Shown: positions 8,617 through 16,585 of the stretch, one piece after another
Position numbering within the stretch: the stretch's first letter is position 1
Layout: each line of letters opens with the position of its first letter
Source of the DNA: Bacteroidota bacterium
GTDB lineage: Bacteria > Bacteroidota > Bacteroidia > Cytophagales > Cyclobacteriaceae
Reading direction: 5' to 3'
NCBI GenBank assembly: GCA_018266435.1
Contig: JAFEAL010000018.1
Span: 1-64,000 of the forward strand
Length of the DNA: 64,000 bases
Notes under the pieces: model-generated
What the model was told of the DNA's origin: nothing
Database searches by the model: none
What the model saw: only the letters and a program-made list of their open reading frames with translations
Made by a program: the position numbers and the translations under genes

Positions 8617-9999
8617 ATGGCGTTGATCAAATCCATTTCGGGGATTCGTGGAACCATTGGTGGCAAACCGGGCGAATGCCTCACTCCCGTTGATGTAGTA
8701 AAATTTGCCTCGGCCTTTGGCACGTGGGTAAAATTGCGGGGTGGCAAAAAAATAGTAATCGGCCGCGATGCCCGTATTTCGGGCGAAATGATAAGCAACT
8801 TGGTGAACCAAACCCTCATTGGGCTTGGGCTAAATGTGGTTGATCTTGGCCTGTCTACTACGCCCACGGTTGAAATAGCCGTACCCATCGAAAAAGCCGG
8901 TGGAGGAATTATCTTAACAGCCAGCCACAACCCCATGCAATGGAATGCCTTAAAATTGCTCAACGAAAAGGGTGAATTTATTTCGGCTAAAGACGGAGCT
9001 GAGGTGTTGACCCTTGCCGAAAAAGAAAATTTTGATTTTGCCCCGGTGGAAAAACTCGGAAAATATTCTCAGGCTGATCACTATATCAAAAAACACATTG
9101 ACCTGATCAAAAAAAACAGATTGGTTGATGTGCGTGCCATTCAAAATTCAAAATTTAAAATCGTGATTGATGCCGTGAACTCAACGGGCGGAATTGCCGT
9201 TCCTTTATTACTGAAAGAATTGGGCGTGAAAACAATTAAAAAATTATACTGCGAGCCCACCGGAAAATTTGCCCACAACCCCGAGCCGCTTCCTGAAAAC
9301 ATCAAAGCCATTTGCAAAGAAGTGAAGAAAAGAAAATACGATTTGGGTATCATCGTTGACCCCGATGTAGATCGCCTGGCCCTGGTGCAGGAAGACGGAA
9401 AACCCTTTGGAGAAGAATATACCCTGGTGGCCGTGGCCGATTATGTGTTGAGCCGAAAAAAAGGAAATACCGTTTCCAATTTATCTTCTACCCGGGCTCT
9501 TCGGGATGTCACTGAAAAACAGGGTGGAAATTACTGGGCAGCTGCCGTGGGCGAAGTAAACGTAGTTACCGCCATGAAAGAAACAAAGGCCGTGATTGGT
9601 GGTGAGGGAAATGGCGGAGTGATATTTCCTGAGTTTCATTATGGCCGCGATGCGCTCATGGGCATTGCCTTATTTTTAACTCATCTGGCTAAAAAGAAAA
9701 TGAAAATTTCAGAATTGCGTAAGACCTATCCTGAATACTCCATTTCAAAAAACAAAATTGAATTAACACCGGCAATCAATGTGGATGAGGTGCTGGAAAA
9801 AATAAAATCCAGGTACGCCCATGAAAAAATAAACCAGACCGATGGTGTAAAAATTGATTTTGAAAAAGAAAAAGAATGGATTCACTTACGCAAAAGCAAT
9901 ACCGAACCCATTATCCGCATTTATGCAGAATCTCAAAATGAAAAAAAGGCCAATGCGTTGGCACAACGAATAATCGAAGACATTCAATCGATTCTTTAA
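8617..9999 (+). CDS. glmM: Phosphoglucosamine mutase (alpha-D-phosphohexomutase family)
   Basis: 460 residues with the four-domain phosphohexomutase architecture. Domain 1 has TASHNPMQWNALK with the phosphorylated serine S103. Domain 2 has the Mg2+ loop D248-P-D-V-D-R253. Domain 3 has the sugar loop GGEGNGGVIFPE. Domain 4 has the phosphate loop RKSNTEPIIRIYAES. It interconverts glucosamine-6-P and glucosamine-1-P for UDP-GlcNAc, and so feeds peptidoglycan, LPS and the polysaccharide genes at the right of the window. The sugar loop resembles archaeal and Bacteroidota-type enzymes, so a phosphomannomutase activity cannot be excluded. A TACATTTG box at 8596-8603 matches the -7 consensus, but no convincing -33 element is present. 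Confidence 0.9.
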   Translation: MALIKSISGIRGTIGGKPGECLTPVDVVKFASAFGTWVKLRGGKKIVIGRDARISGEMISNLVNQTLIGLGLNVVDLGLSTTPTVEIAVPIEKAGGGIILTASHNPMQWNALKLLNEKGEFISAKDGAEVLTLAEKENFDFAPVEKLGKYSQADHYIKKHIDLIKKNRLVDVRAIQNSKFKIVIDAVNSTGGIAVPLLLKELGVKTIKKLYCEPTGKFAHNPEPLPENIKAICKEVKKRKYDLGIIVDPDVDRLALVQEDGKPFGEEYTLVAVADYVLSRKKGNTVSNLSSTRALRDVTEKQGGNYWAAAVGEVNVVTAMKETKAVIGGEGNGGVIFPEFHYGRDALMGIALFLTHLAKKKMKISELRKTYPEYSISKNKIELTPAINVDEVLEKIKSRYAHEKINQTDGVKIDFEKEKEWIHLRKSNTEPIIRIYAESQNEKKANALAQRIIEDIQSIL

Positions 10000-10025
10000 C
10001 TTTGTAGTACTCAAATCAACTTGTG

Positions 10026-11165
10026 ATGAAAGTTTATTTTGATAATGCTGCCACTACCCCGCTGGACCCTGAGGTATTTGAGGCAATGAAACCGTTTTTG
10101 ATGGAGGATTTTGGCAATCCATCATCCACCCACTCGCACGGAAGGAAAGTTCGTGCGGCCATTGAGTCCGCACGAAAAAAAGTGGCAGAGCTGCTCCACT
10201 GCACTCCGGGTGAAATCATTTTTACCTCCGGAGGTACCGAAGCTGACAATGCCATCCTTACCGGGGCAATTCAAACTTACAACCTGGCGCACGTCATCTC
10301 ATCTCCTATTGAACACCATGCCGTAACGCACACCTTAGAGTCTCTTGAAAAACAAGGAACTATCCGCTTGCATTTTGTTCGCTTAGATCACCAAGGTCAT
10401 GTGGATTTAGCCCACTTAGAAAGCCTGTTAAAAGAATTTCCCAGTGCATTGATATCCTTGATGCATGCTAATAACGAAATCGGAAACCTGCTTGACATAA
10501 AACGCGTGGGCGAGCTTGCTCAACAGTATCAGGCCTACTTCCATTCTGACACCGTGCAGACTATGGGGCATTACCCGCACGACATGAGGCAACTCAACAT
10601 TCACGGGCTAACGGCAGCCGCACATAAATTTCATGGTCCAAAAGGTATCGGCTTCATGTACCTTAACAAAGACAAAAAAATTAAACCGATGGTGCACGGT
10701 GGTGCACAAGAGCGCAACATGCGCGGAGGCACAGAAAATGTGTACGGCATCATCGGCCTATCTAAAGCGCTTGAAATTTGTTACCGCGAAATGGCCGAAC
10801 ATGAAAAGCAAATTTCTGCTTTGAAGAAACACATGATCGAAAAATTGAAGGAAACCATTCCGGGAATTTCATTTCATGGCGATTCAGACAATCTATCCCG
10901 AAGTTTATACACAGTGCTCAATGTTTCATTTCCCGAATCCGGTGAAAACGAAATGATGCTTTTCAACCTTGATATGCAGGGTATTTCTGCTTCCGGGGGG
11001 AGTGCCTGCTCGAGCGGAGCCTCCACCGGTTCACACGTGCTGCATGCTCTTTATCCCGATTCAAAAAGAGGCGCTGTGCGGTTTTCGTTCAGCAAATACA
11101 ATACGCTGGAAGAAATTGATTTTGTCGTTCAAAAAATTTCAGAACTCTTTAAAGTAGAGGCTTAA
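10026..11165 (+). CDS. Cysteine desulfurase (NifS/IscS family)
   Basis: A class V PLP aminotransferase-fold enzyme of 379 residues from the ATG at 10026. A GTG three bases earlier is also in frame, but the ATG is preferred. Signatures are YFDNAATTPLDPEV at the N-terminus, SGGTEADNAIL, the PLP lysine in AAAHKFHGPKG (Lys201), and the catalytic cysteine in SGGSACSSGAS (Cys328). It releases sulfur from cysteine as a persulfide for Fe-S clusters or tRNA thiolation. No iscU or other isc gene is adjacent; glmM lies 26 bp upstream. A -7-like TAACTTTG overlaps the glmM stop codon (9997-10004), so its own promoter is possible. Confidence 0.92.
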   Translation: MKVYFDNAATTPLDPEVFEAMKPFLMEDFGNPSSTHSHGRKVRAAIESARKKVAELLHCTPGEIIFTSGGTEADNAILTGAIQTYNLAHVISSPIEHHAVTHTLESLEKQGTIRLHFVRLDHQGHVDLAHLESLLKEFPSALISLMHANNEIGNLLDIKRVGELAQQYQAYFHSDTVQTMGHYPHDMRQLNIHGLTAAAHKFHGPKGIGFMYLNKDKKIKPMVHGGAQERNMRGGTENVYGIIGLSKALEICYREMAEHEKQISALKKHMIEKLKETIPGISFHGDSDNLSRSLYTVLNVSFPESGENEMMLFNLDMQGISASGGSACSSGASTGSHVLHALYPDSKRGAVRFSFSKYNTLEEIDFVVQKISELFKVEA

Positions 11166-11173
11166 AAAAAACC

Positions 11174-11959
11174 GTGCCCGAAAATATTTCATTCATCGGT
11201 TCTGGCAATTTAGCCTGGCATCTTGCCCCTGCCTTTGATAATGTCGGCTGGGTAGTGAAAGAAGTGTATAGCCGCAATCATAGGCATGCCGCACAGCTGA
11301 CCGAACGGCTTTATCAGGCAGAAGTAAAAGCCTCACTCGATTTTTCCACTAGCGATTCTTCTGTTTTTATTATTGCAGTAAGCGATGACAACATCCGTGA
11401 GGTAGTCAAAGAAATTATTTTGCCCGAAGATGCCGTGCTGGTGCACACCTCCGGTTCGGTTGAACTGGATGCCTTGCAATTTGCTGCCACTCCAAACATT
11501 GGTGTTTTTTATCCGCTGCAGACCTTCAGCAAAACAAAAAAAGTCGATTTTAAACAAATTCCTATTTTTATTGAGAGCAACACCACAGGTGTGGAAGAGA
11601 TTTTGTTGACTTTAGGAAATGCCATCAGCCAACAAGTAAAACGAATCACATCAGAAGAACGAAAAGCTTTGCACGTGGCCGCAGTATTTGCCTCTAATTT
11701 TACCAACCACATGCTCACGCTTTCTGAAGCGGTGATGCAAAAAAACGGATTGAATTCCCAATGGCTCAGCCCACTTATCATTGAAACTATTAATAAAGTA
11801 TTGCAGGTAGGGGCACCGGCCGCTCAAACCGGTCCAGCCAGACGAGGCGATCTGGAAACGCTGGAAAAACACATGACTTTTTTGAATGACGATCCCCGGT
11901 TGGCAGAACTTTATCAACTGATCAGCCAGCACATCATTGATCATTATCACGAAGACTGA
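11174..11959 (+). CDS. DUF2520 / Rossmann-like protein (ProC-related)
   Basis: 261 residues from a GTG start at 11174, eight bases after the desulfurase stop. The N-terminal Rossmann nucleotide-binding motif ISFIGSGNLAWHLA is followed by VFIIAVSDDNI and VLVHTSGSVE, as in pyrroline-5-carboxylate-reductase-like proteins. The C-terminal helical domain contains HVAAVFASNFTNHM and GPARRGDLETLEKH, hallmarks of the DUF2520 family. The family probably binds NAD(P), but its substrate is not known. The protein is expected to be cytoplasmic and is likely co-transcribed with the cysteine desulfurase. Confidence 0.88.
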   Translation: MPENISFIGSGNLAWHLAPAFDNVGWVVKEVYSRNHRHAAQLTERLYQAEVKASLDFSTSDSSVFIIAVSDDNIREVVKEIILPEDAVLVHTSGSVELDALQFAATPNIGVFYPLQTFSKTKKVDFKQIPIFIESNTTGVEEILLTLGNAISQQVKRITSEERKALHVAAVFASNFTNHMLTLSEAVMQKNGLNSQWLSPLIIETINKVLQVGAPAAQTGPARRGDLETLEKHMTFLNDDPRLAELYQLISQHIIDHYHED

Positions 11960-11978
11960 TTTTTTTGTATCTTAAAGT

Positions 11979-12043
11979 CTCCAACTTTTTATGAAACATT
12001 CTAGAGAAGTCAATGTTTCGTTACAGTTTGGAGAGTTGGTCAA
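11979..12043. repeat. Nested inverted repeats in intergenic region
   Basis: Perfect 8-bp arms GAAACATT (11992-11999) and AATGTTTC are separated by 11 bases. They are flanked by a looser outer pair, CTCCAAC to the left and GTTTGGAG to the right. RNA from this region would fold into a branched or bulged stem. It lies 20 bp after the DUF2520 gene and about 140 bp before the DUF1080 gene. No U-run follows, so it is not a standard terminator; it may be a leader structure or a protein site. Confidence 0.4.
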
Positions 12044-12183
12044 TTTGGAGTGGCAATCTCTTCGTTGTTAAAAATAAAATCGAAACAATTATTTGAACGA
12101 AATGGAACGTGTTTGCCTTTTTTTACTTGACTAATAAACTTATTATATTCATTTAATCTACCCCAATCGTAAAATAATATACC

Positions 12184-12927
12184 ATGAAAAACTTGATTTA
12201 CCTTATTTGGTTATTTTCAGCAACAACTTGTTTCAGCCAGCCGGGCAACCGCAGTTCATTTGATCCCAAAGTCACTGAAATCTGGGATCTCAAGCCAGCG
12301 AAAATAACACCGGGAAAAAATTCAGGCGATGCTCCTTCAGATGCCATTGTATTGTTTAACGGCAAAGATTTATCAAAATGGACCACCCCTTCAAATGGCG
12401 AAGCCAAGTGGGAAGTGAAAGATGGCGCGATGACTGTAACCCGAGGCACGGGCGACATCAAGACTAAACAAACTTTTGGCGATATACAGTTGCACATTGA
12501 GTGGCGTAGTCCGTCAGAAATTATAGGCGAAGGGCAAGGGCGCGGCAACAGTGGAATTTTTTTGCAAGAACGCTATGAACTGCAGGTGCTCGACAGCTAC
12601 GAAAGCGTAACTTACTCCAATGGACAAGCCGGCTCAATTTACAAGCAGTCTATTCCCTTGGTCAACGCTTGCTTAAAACCGGGCGAGTGGCAATCGTATG
12701 ATGTAATTTACACAGCACCCCGATTTAGTGACAATGGCCGCGTAATTGTGCCGGCTTATGTTACGGTTCTTCAAAATGGTGTGCTTGTACAAAACCATAC
12801 ACAAATTCAAGGTTCTACCGAATACAAAGGATTGCCCGTATATCAACCCCATGGCAAAGGGTCAATTCAACTTCAAGACCACGGCAACCCCGTTAGCTAC
12901 CGCAACATTTGGGTGCGAGAATTATAA
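12184..12927 (+). CDS. Exported DUF1080 (3-keto-disaccharide hydrolase-like) protein
   Basis: 247 residues with an N-terminal Sec signal (MKNLIYLIWLFSATTCFSQ). A single DUF1080 domain follows, a concanavalin-like jelly roll: AIVLFNGKDLSKWTTP, GDIQLHIEWRSP, GNSGIFLQERYELQVLDSY, then GSIYKQ and a closing GSIQLQDHGNPVSYRNIWVREL. The family binds and in some cases hydrolyses 3-keto-disaccharides, and is common in Bacteroidota and Planctomycetes in the periplasm or outside the cell. No polysaccharide utilisation genes (SusC/SusD) are adjacent, so the substrate is not indicated by context. A strong hairpin follows the stop codon. Confidence 0.9.
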   Translation: MKNLIYLIWLFSATTCFSQPGNRSSFDPKVTEIWDLKPAKITPGKNSGDAPSDAIVLFNGKDLSKWTTPSNGEAKWEVKDGAMTVTRGTGDIKTKQTFGDIQLHIEWRSPSEIIGEGQGRGNSGIFLQERYELQVLDSYESVTYSNGQAGSIYKQSIPLVNACLKPGEWQSYDVIYTAPRFSDNGRVIVPAYVTVLQNGVLVQNHTQIQGSTEYKGLPVYQPHGKGSIQLQDHGNPVSYRNIWVREL

Positions 12928-12945
12928 TATCGAATGCTACCAAAA

Positions 12946-12976
12946 CAAAAAGTCAGGCGAATGCCTGACTTTTTGT
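12946..12976. terminator. Bidirectional rho-independent terminator
   Basis: AGTCAGGC - GAAT - GCCTGACT forms a perfect 8-bp stem, extended by AAAA/TTTT, with a T-run at 12971 onward on the plus strand and an A-run at 12947-12951 that serves as a T-run on the minus strand. It lies between the convergent DUF1080 and DUF1573 genes and can stop transcription from both sides. Confidence 0.9.
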
Positions 12977-12995
12977 TTTTTGTTGCTTAGTCGTT

Positions 12996-13415
12996 TTAGT
13001 TAGGGTGAACGGCTGGTGTGGCATTAGCTTCTACCTCACCTTTAATGTGCAAGATCACTATGCCTCCGTCAATGTTGGCTGATACGGTAATGGTCTTGTC
13101 AAAAATGCCGGCTGCAGCTGCATTGTAAGTGGCTTTTACATGACCTTGTCCACCGGGCATTACCGGCTCGCGTGTCCAGCTTGGTGTAGTACATCCGCAC
13201 GAAGGTGCCGCATTGGTAATGATCAACGGCACTTTGCTGTTGTTGGTAAACTTAAACTCATACGTAACAGGAGTGCCTTGTTTGACTTTACCAAATTCAT
13301 GCGTGGTGGTTTCCCAGGCAAAAGTGGCCATATCCGTTTTGGGTGCGGTTACTGTTTGGCCGATTCCTTTTCCGGCTGCAAAAACCAATACCGCGATAGC
13401 AAGTAAATTTTTCAT
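12996..13415 (-). CDS. Exported DUF1573 protein
   Basis: 139 residues from the ATG at 13415; the frame is open to 13463, but the extension is not signal-like. A signal peptide (MKNLLAIAVLVFAAGKGIGQ) precedes a single DUF1573 domain, an ASPM/SPD-2/Hydin-type immunoglobulin-like fold: ATFAWETTTHEFGKVKQGTPVTYEFKFTNN, IITNAAPSCGCTTP, MPGGQGHVKATYN, KTITVSANIDGG. The CGCT motif is characteristic of the family. The function is unknown; such proteins are abundant exported or periplasmic proteins in Bacteroidota. The gene is divergent from the histidine kinase gene and ends at the shared terminator. Confidence 0.9.
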   Translation of the reverse strand: MKNLLAIAVLVFAAGKGIGQTVTAPKTDMATFAWETTTHEFGKVKQGTPVTYEFKFTNNSKVPLIITNAAPSCGCTTPSWTREPVMPGGQGHVKATYNAAAAGIFDKTITVSANIDGGIVILHIKGEVEANATPAVHPN

Positions 13416-13544
13416 TTCGTTGAATTTTGGGTTAAACTTAAATCGTTCCGTTGAACTGTACAAACTTCGCAGGCAAAAACCGTTCCGTGTGTTAAAAATG
13501 GTCTAAAAAATGTTAATCGTTTGTTAAGGCAAAACTCCCGGCAT

Positions 13545-13572
13545 TTGCTAACGTAAATACAACTTATCTTTG
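13545..13572 (+). promoter_or_regulatory. Promoter of histidine kinase/response regulator pair
   Basis: TTG at 13545-13547 is followed after 17 bp by TATCTTTG at 13565-13572, an exact TAnnTTTG match. The GTG start codon at 13577 lies only 4 bp after the -7 box. If this promoter is used, the transcript would start at or next to the start codon and be leaderless. Confidence 0.55.
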
Positions 13573-13576
13573 TAAA

Positions 13577-14842
13577 GTGAGCCGATCCACCCTTCGCATT
13601 ATCATTATCCTTGCTGCACTAAGCATAGCAGGCATTACAGCAACTCAAATTTATTGGGTGCGAAAGGCCTTTGACCTTAAAGAAAATCAATTCAACCACG
13701 ATGTAAATGCCTCCCTGCAGGAAGTTGCCAACCGTATTTTTGAAATCAACAAAACCACGGTGCCCACTAATTCGCCAGTTGAACAATTATCAACCAATTA
13801 TTTTGTAGTCATGGTGAATGGCCCGGTAAATGCCAACGTGCTGGGGGTGTTAATTTCTTCTGAATTTGAAAAACGAAACATCACTGCCGATTATGAATTT
13901 GGCGTGTACGATTGTGAAGAGCAGTGCATGAAGGGTGCGTCTGTACAATCAACCCAACAAAAAAACCTAACGGCAAGTGTGACGGATCTTCCGACTTGGA
14001 AAAGTGATGGCTATTATTTCAGTGTGCGTTTCACACGCATTGAAGCAAACCTGATTAGCCAAATGGGCATTTGGGGATTTTCTTCTGCGGTAATGGTGGT
14101 AGTCATTTTCTTTTTTGTTTACACTCTCTTTGTCATACTCCGGCAAAAAAAATTGTCAGAAATCCAAAAAGATTTCATCAACAACATGACGCACGAATTT
14201 AAAACGCCTCTTTCCACCATCGGTATTTCCTCTGAAGTATTGAAAGATCCCAGAATTGTACAAGCCCCCGATCGGTTGCTAAACTATGCCACCATCATCC
14301 AAAATGAAAGTATCCGGCTGAGGCATCATGTAGAACGTGTTTTACAAATGGCCAAACTGGAGAAACCTCATTCGGTATTGAAAAAAGAACGTCTTGACGC
14401 TCATGAAGTAATTCGCGAAGCCGTGCAAAACAGCTCACTTCATCTTCAGGAAAAAAATGCAACGGTTGATTTGCTGTTAAATGCTACGCAAACACAAATC
14501 ATAGCCGATCGGCTGCATTTTACCAATGTGATTTTTAATTTGATTGACAACGCACTGAAGTACAATAAAAACATCCCCCACCTGAAAATTGTAACGGCCA
14601 ATGTCGGCAGCCAGTTTTTAGTAGACGTGAGTGATAACGGCATTGGCATAAGTGCCGAAAACCAAAAGAAAATTTTTCATCAGTTCTACCGAGTGCCCAC
14701 CGGCAACCTGCACGATGTAAAAGGGTTTGGGCTTGGGTTAAATTATGCCAAGCGCATGGTTGAATCGTTCAAAGGAAAAATCTCTGTTGCCAGTAAGATG
14801 AATGAAGGAAGCTCTTTCAAAATTTTTCTACCCACCGCATGA
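13577..14842 (+). CDS. Sensor histidine kinase
   Basis: 421 residues from a GTG start. Two membrane helices (about residues 5-25 and 161-190) enclose a periplasmic sensor region of about 135 residues that contains a CxxxC-like pair (YDCEEQCMKG). The HisKA domain has FINNMTHEFKTPLSTIG with the phospho-accepting His206. The ATPase domain has LIDNALKYNKN (N box), DNGIGIS (G1) and GFGLGLNYAKRM (G2). It autophosphorylates on the membrane and passes phosphate to the response regulator encoded next, whose start overlaps this stop by 4 bp. The signal sensed is unknown; the two sensor cysteines could form a disulfide. Confidence 0.93.
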   Translation: MSRSTLRIIIILAALSIAGITATQIYWVRKAFDLKENQFNHDVNASLQEVANRIFEINKTTVPTNSPVEQLSTNYFVVMVNGPVNANVLGVLISSEFEKRNITADYEFGVYDCEEQCMKGASVQSTQQKNLTASVTDLPTWKSDGYYFSVRFTRIEANLISQMGIWGFSSAVMVVVIFFFVYTLFVILRQKKLSEIQKDFINNMTHEFKTPLSTIGISSEVLKDPRIVQAPDRLLNYATIIQNESIRLRHHVERVLQMAKLEKPHSVLKKERLDAHEVIREAVQNSSLHLQEKNATVDLLLNATQTQIIADRLHFTNVIFNLIDNALKYNKNIPHLKIVTANVGSQFLVDVSDNGIGISAENQKKIFHQFYRVPTGNLHDVKGFGLGLNYAKRMVESFKGKISVASKMNEGSSFKIFLPTA

Positions 14843-15519
14843 GTGCTAAAATTCTTTTGGTGGAGGATGACCCCACCCTGGGTTATGTTATCAAAGACGG
14901 ACTGGCGCACAAAGGCCATGACGTAATACTCTGCAAAGACGGTGAGCAGGGAATCCTCACCTTTCAACAACATCCTTTTGATCTTTGCATTTTTGATGTG
15001 ATGATGCCCAAAAAAGACGGCTTCACTTTGGCTAAGGAAATCCGCACAAAAAACAAACACGTTCCTATTTTATTCGTTACTGCCAAATCTATGCTGGAAG
15101 ATAAAATGGAGGGATTTCAAGTAGGCGGAGATGACTACATCACCAAACCTTTCAGCATGGAAGAATTAGCCTTACGCATCGAAGTCTTTTTGCGCAGGAC
15201 GAATGGGCAAGTACACGTAGATGAAGTTTTTACGATCGGCAAGTATTCTTTTGACTCCAAGAATTTTATGCTTCATCACCCTGCGGGTGAAAAGGTATTG
15301 ACGCAAAAAGAGGCTGAAGTAATGAAGTTGCTTTGTCACAACCGCGAGCGGGTGCTGAAACGTGAAGAGATTTTAAAAAGCGTTTGGGGCGATGACGATT
15401 ACTTCATGGGTCGCAGCCTTGACGTTTTTATTTCGAAGCTGCGCAAATATTTAAAAGATGATTCCAGCGTAGAAATTGTCAATTATCACGGTGTGGGGTT
15501 TAAGTTGGAAGTGAAATAA
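14839..15519 (+). CDS. OmpR-family response regulator
   Basis: 226 residues. The receiver domain (about 1-120) has the acidic pocket VEDD, the phospho-acceptor Asp53 in CIFDVMMPKKDG, the Thr in LFVTAKS and the conserved Lys in YITKPFSMEEL. The C-terminal winged-helix DNA-binding domain (about 130-226) ends in RSLDVFISKLRKYLKDDSSVEIVNYHGVGFKLE, typical of OmpR/PhoB. ATGA overlap with the kinase gene shows a cognate, translationally coupled pair. The targets are not visible from this window. Confidence 0.95.
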   Translation: MSAKILLVEDDPTLGYVIKDGLAHKGHDVILCKDGEQGILTFQQHPFDLCIFDVMMPKKDGFTLAKEIRTKNKHVPILFVTAKSMLEDKMEGFQVGGDDYITKPFSMEELALRIEVFLRRTNGQVHVDEVFTIGKYSFDSKNFMLHHPAGEKVLTQKEAEVMKLLCHNRERVLKREEILKSVWGDDDYFMGRSLDVFISKLRKYLKDDSSVEIVNYHGVGFKLEVK

Positions 15520-15565
15520 GAAGTACAAATGTGGTTCAAGTTGAATAAACCACCACTCGTCAATA

Positions 15566-16174
15566 TCAGTCAAAAATAATACGTGCCGTGATGCTTCGTC
15601 CCAGCGTAATCTCATCGGTGTATTCTAAGTTTCCCCCTACCGGCACACCCCGGGCAATGGACGTAACTTTCATATTCATTTCTTTCAATTTACGGTTAAT
15701 GTAAAAAGCCGTGGTGTCACCCTCCATGGTGGGGCTGAGCGCAAGAATCACTTCCTGAATTTCATTTTTCTTTTGTGTCAGCCGCTGAAGCAACTGCTCA
15801 ATCTTTAATTCAGAAGGCCCAATACCGTTGATAGGAGAAATCACACCACCCAACACATGATACACTCCGTGGTACTGCGAAGTGTTTTCAATAGCCATTA
15901 CATCGTTACTTTCTTCCACAACACACACCATCGAATGATCTCTGCGGTGGCTGCGGCAGATGGCACACTCGGCATCATCAGAAATATTAAAACAGGTTTT
16001 ACAAAGCCGGATGTTAGCGCGCAGTTTATTCAATGATTCCGTCAGGGCCAGGGTTCGGTTTTCATTTTCCTTCACAAGATGGAGAACCAGGCGCAAGGCT
16101 GTTTTTTTTCCGATGCCGGGAAGTTTGGAAACTTCGTTCACCGCATCTTCAATCAGTTTGGAAGGATATTCCAT
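15566..16174 (-). CDS. recR: Recombination protein RecR
   Basis: 202 residues from the ATG at 16174; the frame stays open to 16291, but that part overlaps clpS and is not RecR-like. The order is helix-hairpin-helix (SKLPGIGKKTALRLVLHLV), a Cys4 zinc finger (CKTCFNISDDAECAIC), then a Toprim domain (MVCVVEESNDVMAIENT, YHVLGGVISPINGIGP). RecR works with RecO and RecF to load RecA at single-stranded gaps. The start codon shares one base with the clpS stop (TGATG), so translation is coupled to clpS. Confidence 0.96.
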   Translation of the reverse strand: MEYPSKLIEDAVNEVSKLPGIGKKTALRLVLHLVKENENRTLALTESLNKLRANIRLCKTCFNISDDAECAICRSHRRDHSMVCVVEESNDVMAIENTSQYHGVYHVLGGVISPINGIGPSELKIEQLLQRLTQKKNEIQEVILALSPTMEGDTTAFYINRKLKEMNMKVTSIARGVPVGGNLEYTDEITLGRSITARIIFD

Positions 16175-16455
16175 CAGAGAATTTTGGCATCGATACCCGC
16201 TTCGCAAATGGCTTCGCGCAGGGGATTGAGTTCTTCGTATGACCCGGTGCGTACAGCACATTTTCCCTTGTAATGGATCAGCCAGGTACATTGCTCTGCC
16301 TGCTCAATGGTATGTTTACAAACACGCATCAGGGTTTTGATTACATGTTGAAAGGTGTTGAAATCGTCATTGAACACAACCAAATCCTTCACATCGGTAA
16401 CCTCAATGGCCTCCAGTAAATCTATTTCTTCCAGTTCTTCAACCGAGGTGTGCAT
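16174..16455 (-). CDS. clpS: ATP-dependent Clp protease adaptor ClpS
   Basis: 93 residues from the Met at 16455; an in-frame ATG at 16479 would add MKHQLKLK. The ClpS core is clear: LVVFNDDFNTFQHVIKTLMRVCKHTIEQAEQCTWLIHYKGKCAVRTGSYEELNPLREAICEAGI. It holds the N-degron-binding residues (NDDFNTF) and the ClpA/ClpC-contacting His-Tyr-Lys-Gly region. ClpS delivers N-end-rule substrates to ClpAP/ClpCP in the cytoplasm. It precedes recR with a one-base overlap, so the two form an operon. Confidence 0.93.
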   Translation of the reverse strand: MHTSVEELEEIDLLEAIEVTDVKDLVVFNDDFNTFQHVIKTLMRVCKHTIEQAEQCTWLIHYKGKCAVRTGSYEELNPLREAICEAGIDAKIL

Positions 16456-16585
16456 TTTCAATTTTAATTGATGTTTCAAAATTAAAAAAAATTGACAAGT
16501 TTTGGATGAATCAAATTCAAAATTCCAAACTCAATAAAACTTGGAGTGTAAATAATTTTGAATCTTAATCTTTGAATTTTGAATT

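Noticed and set aside
11991-12071. 27-codon ORF starting MKHSREVNVSLQ
   Set aside because: It overlaps the inverted repeats, has no signal or domain, and its composition gives no support as a gene.
15566-16291. Longer RecR frame starting at 16291
   Set aside because: The first 39 residues overlap clpS and do not resemble RecR; the ATG at 16174 gives the normal N-terminus MEYPSKLIEDAVNEVSKLPG.
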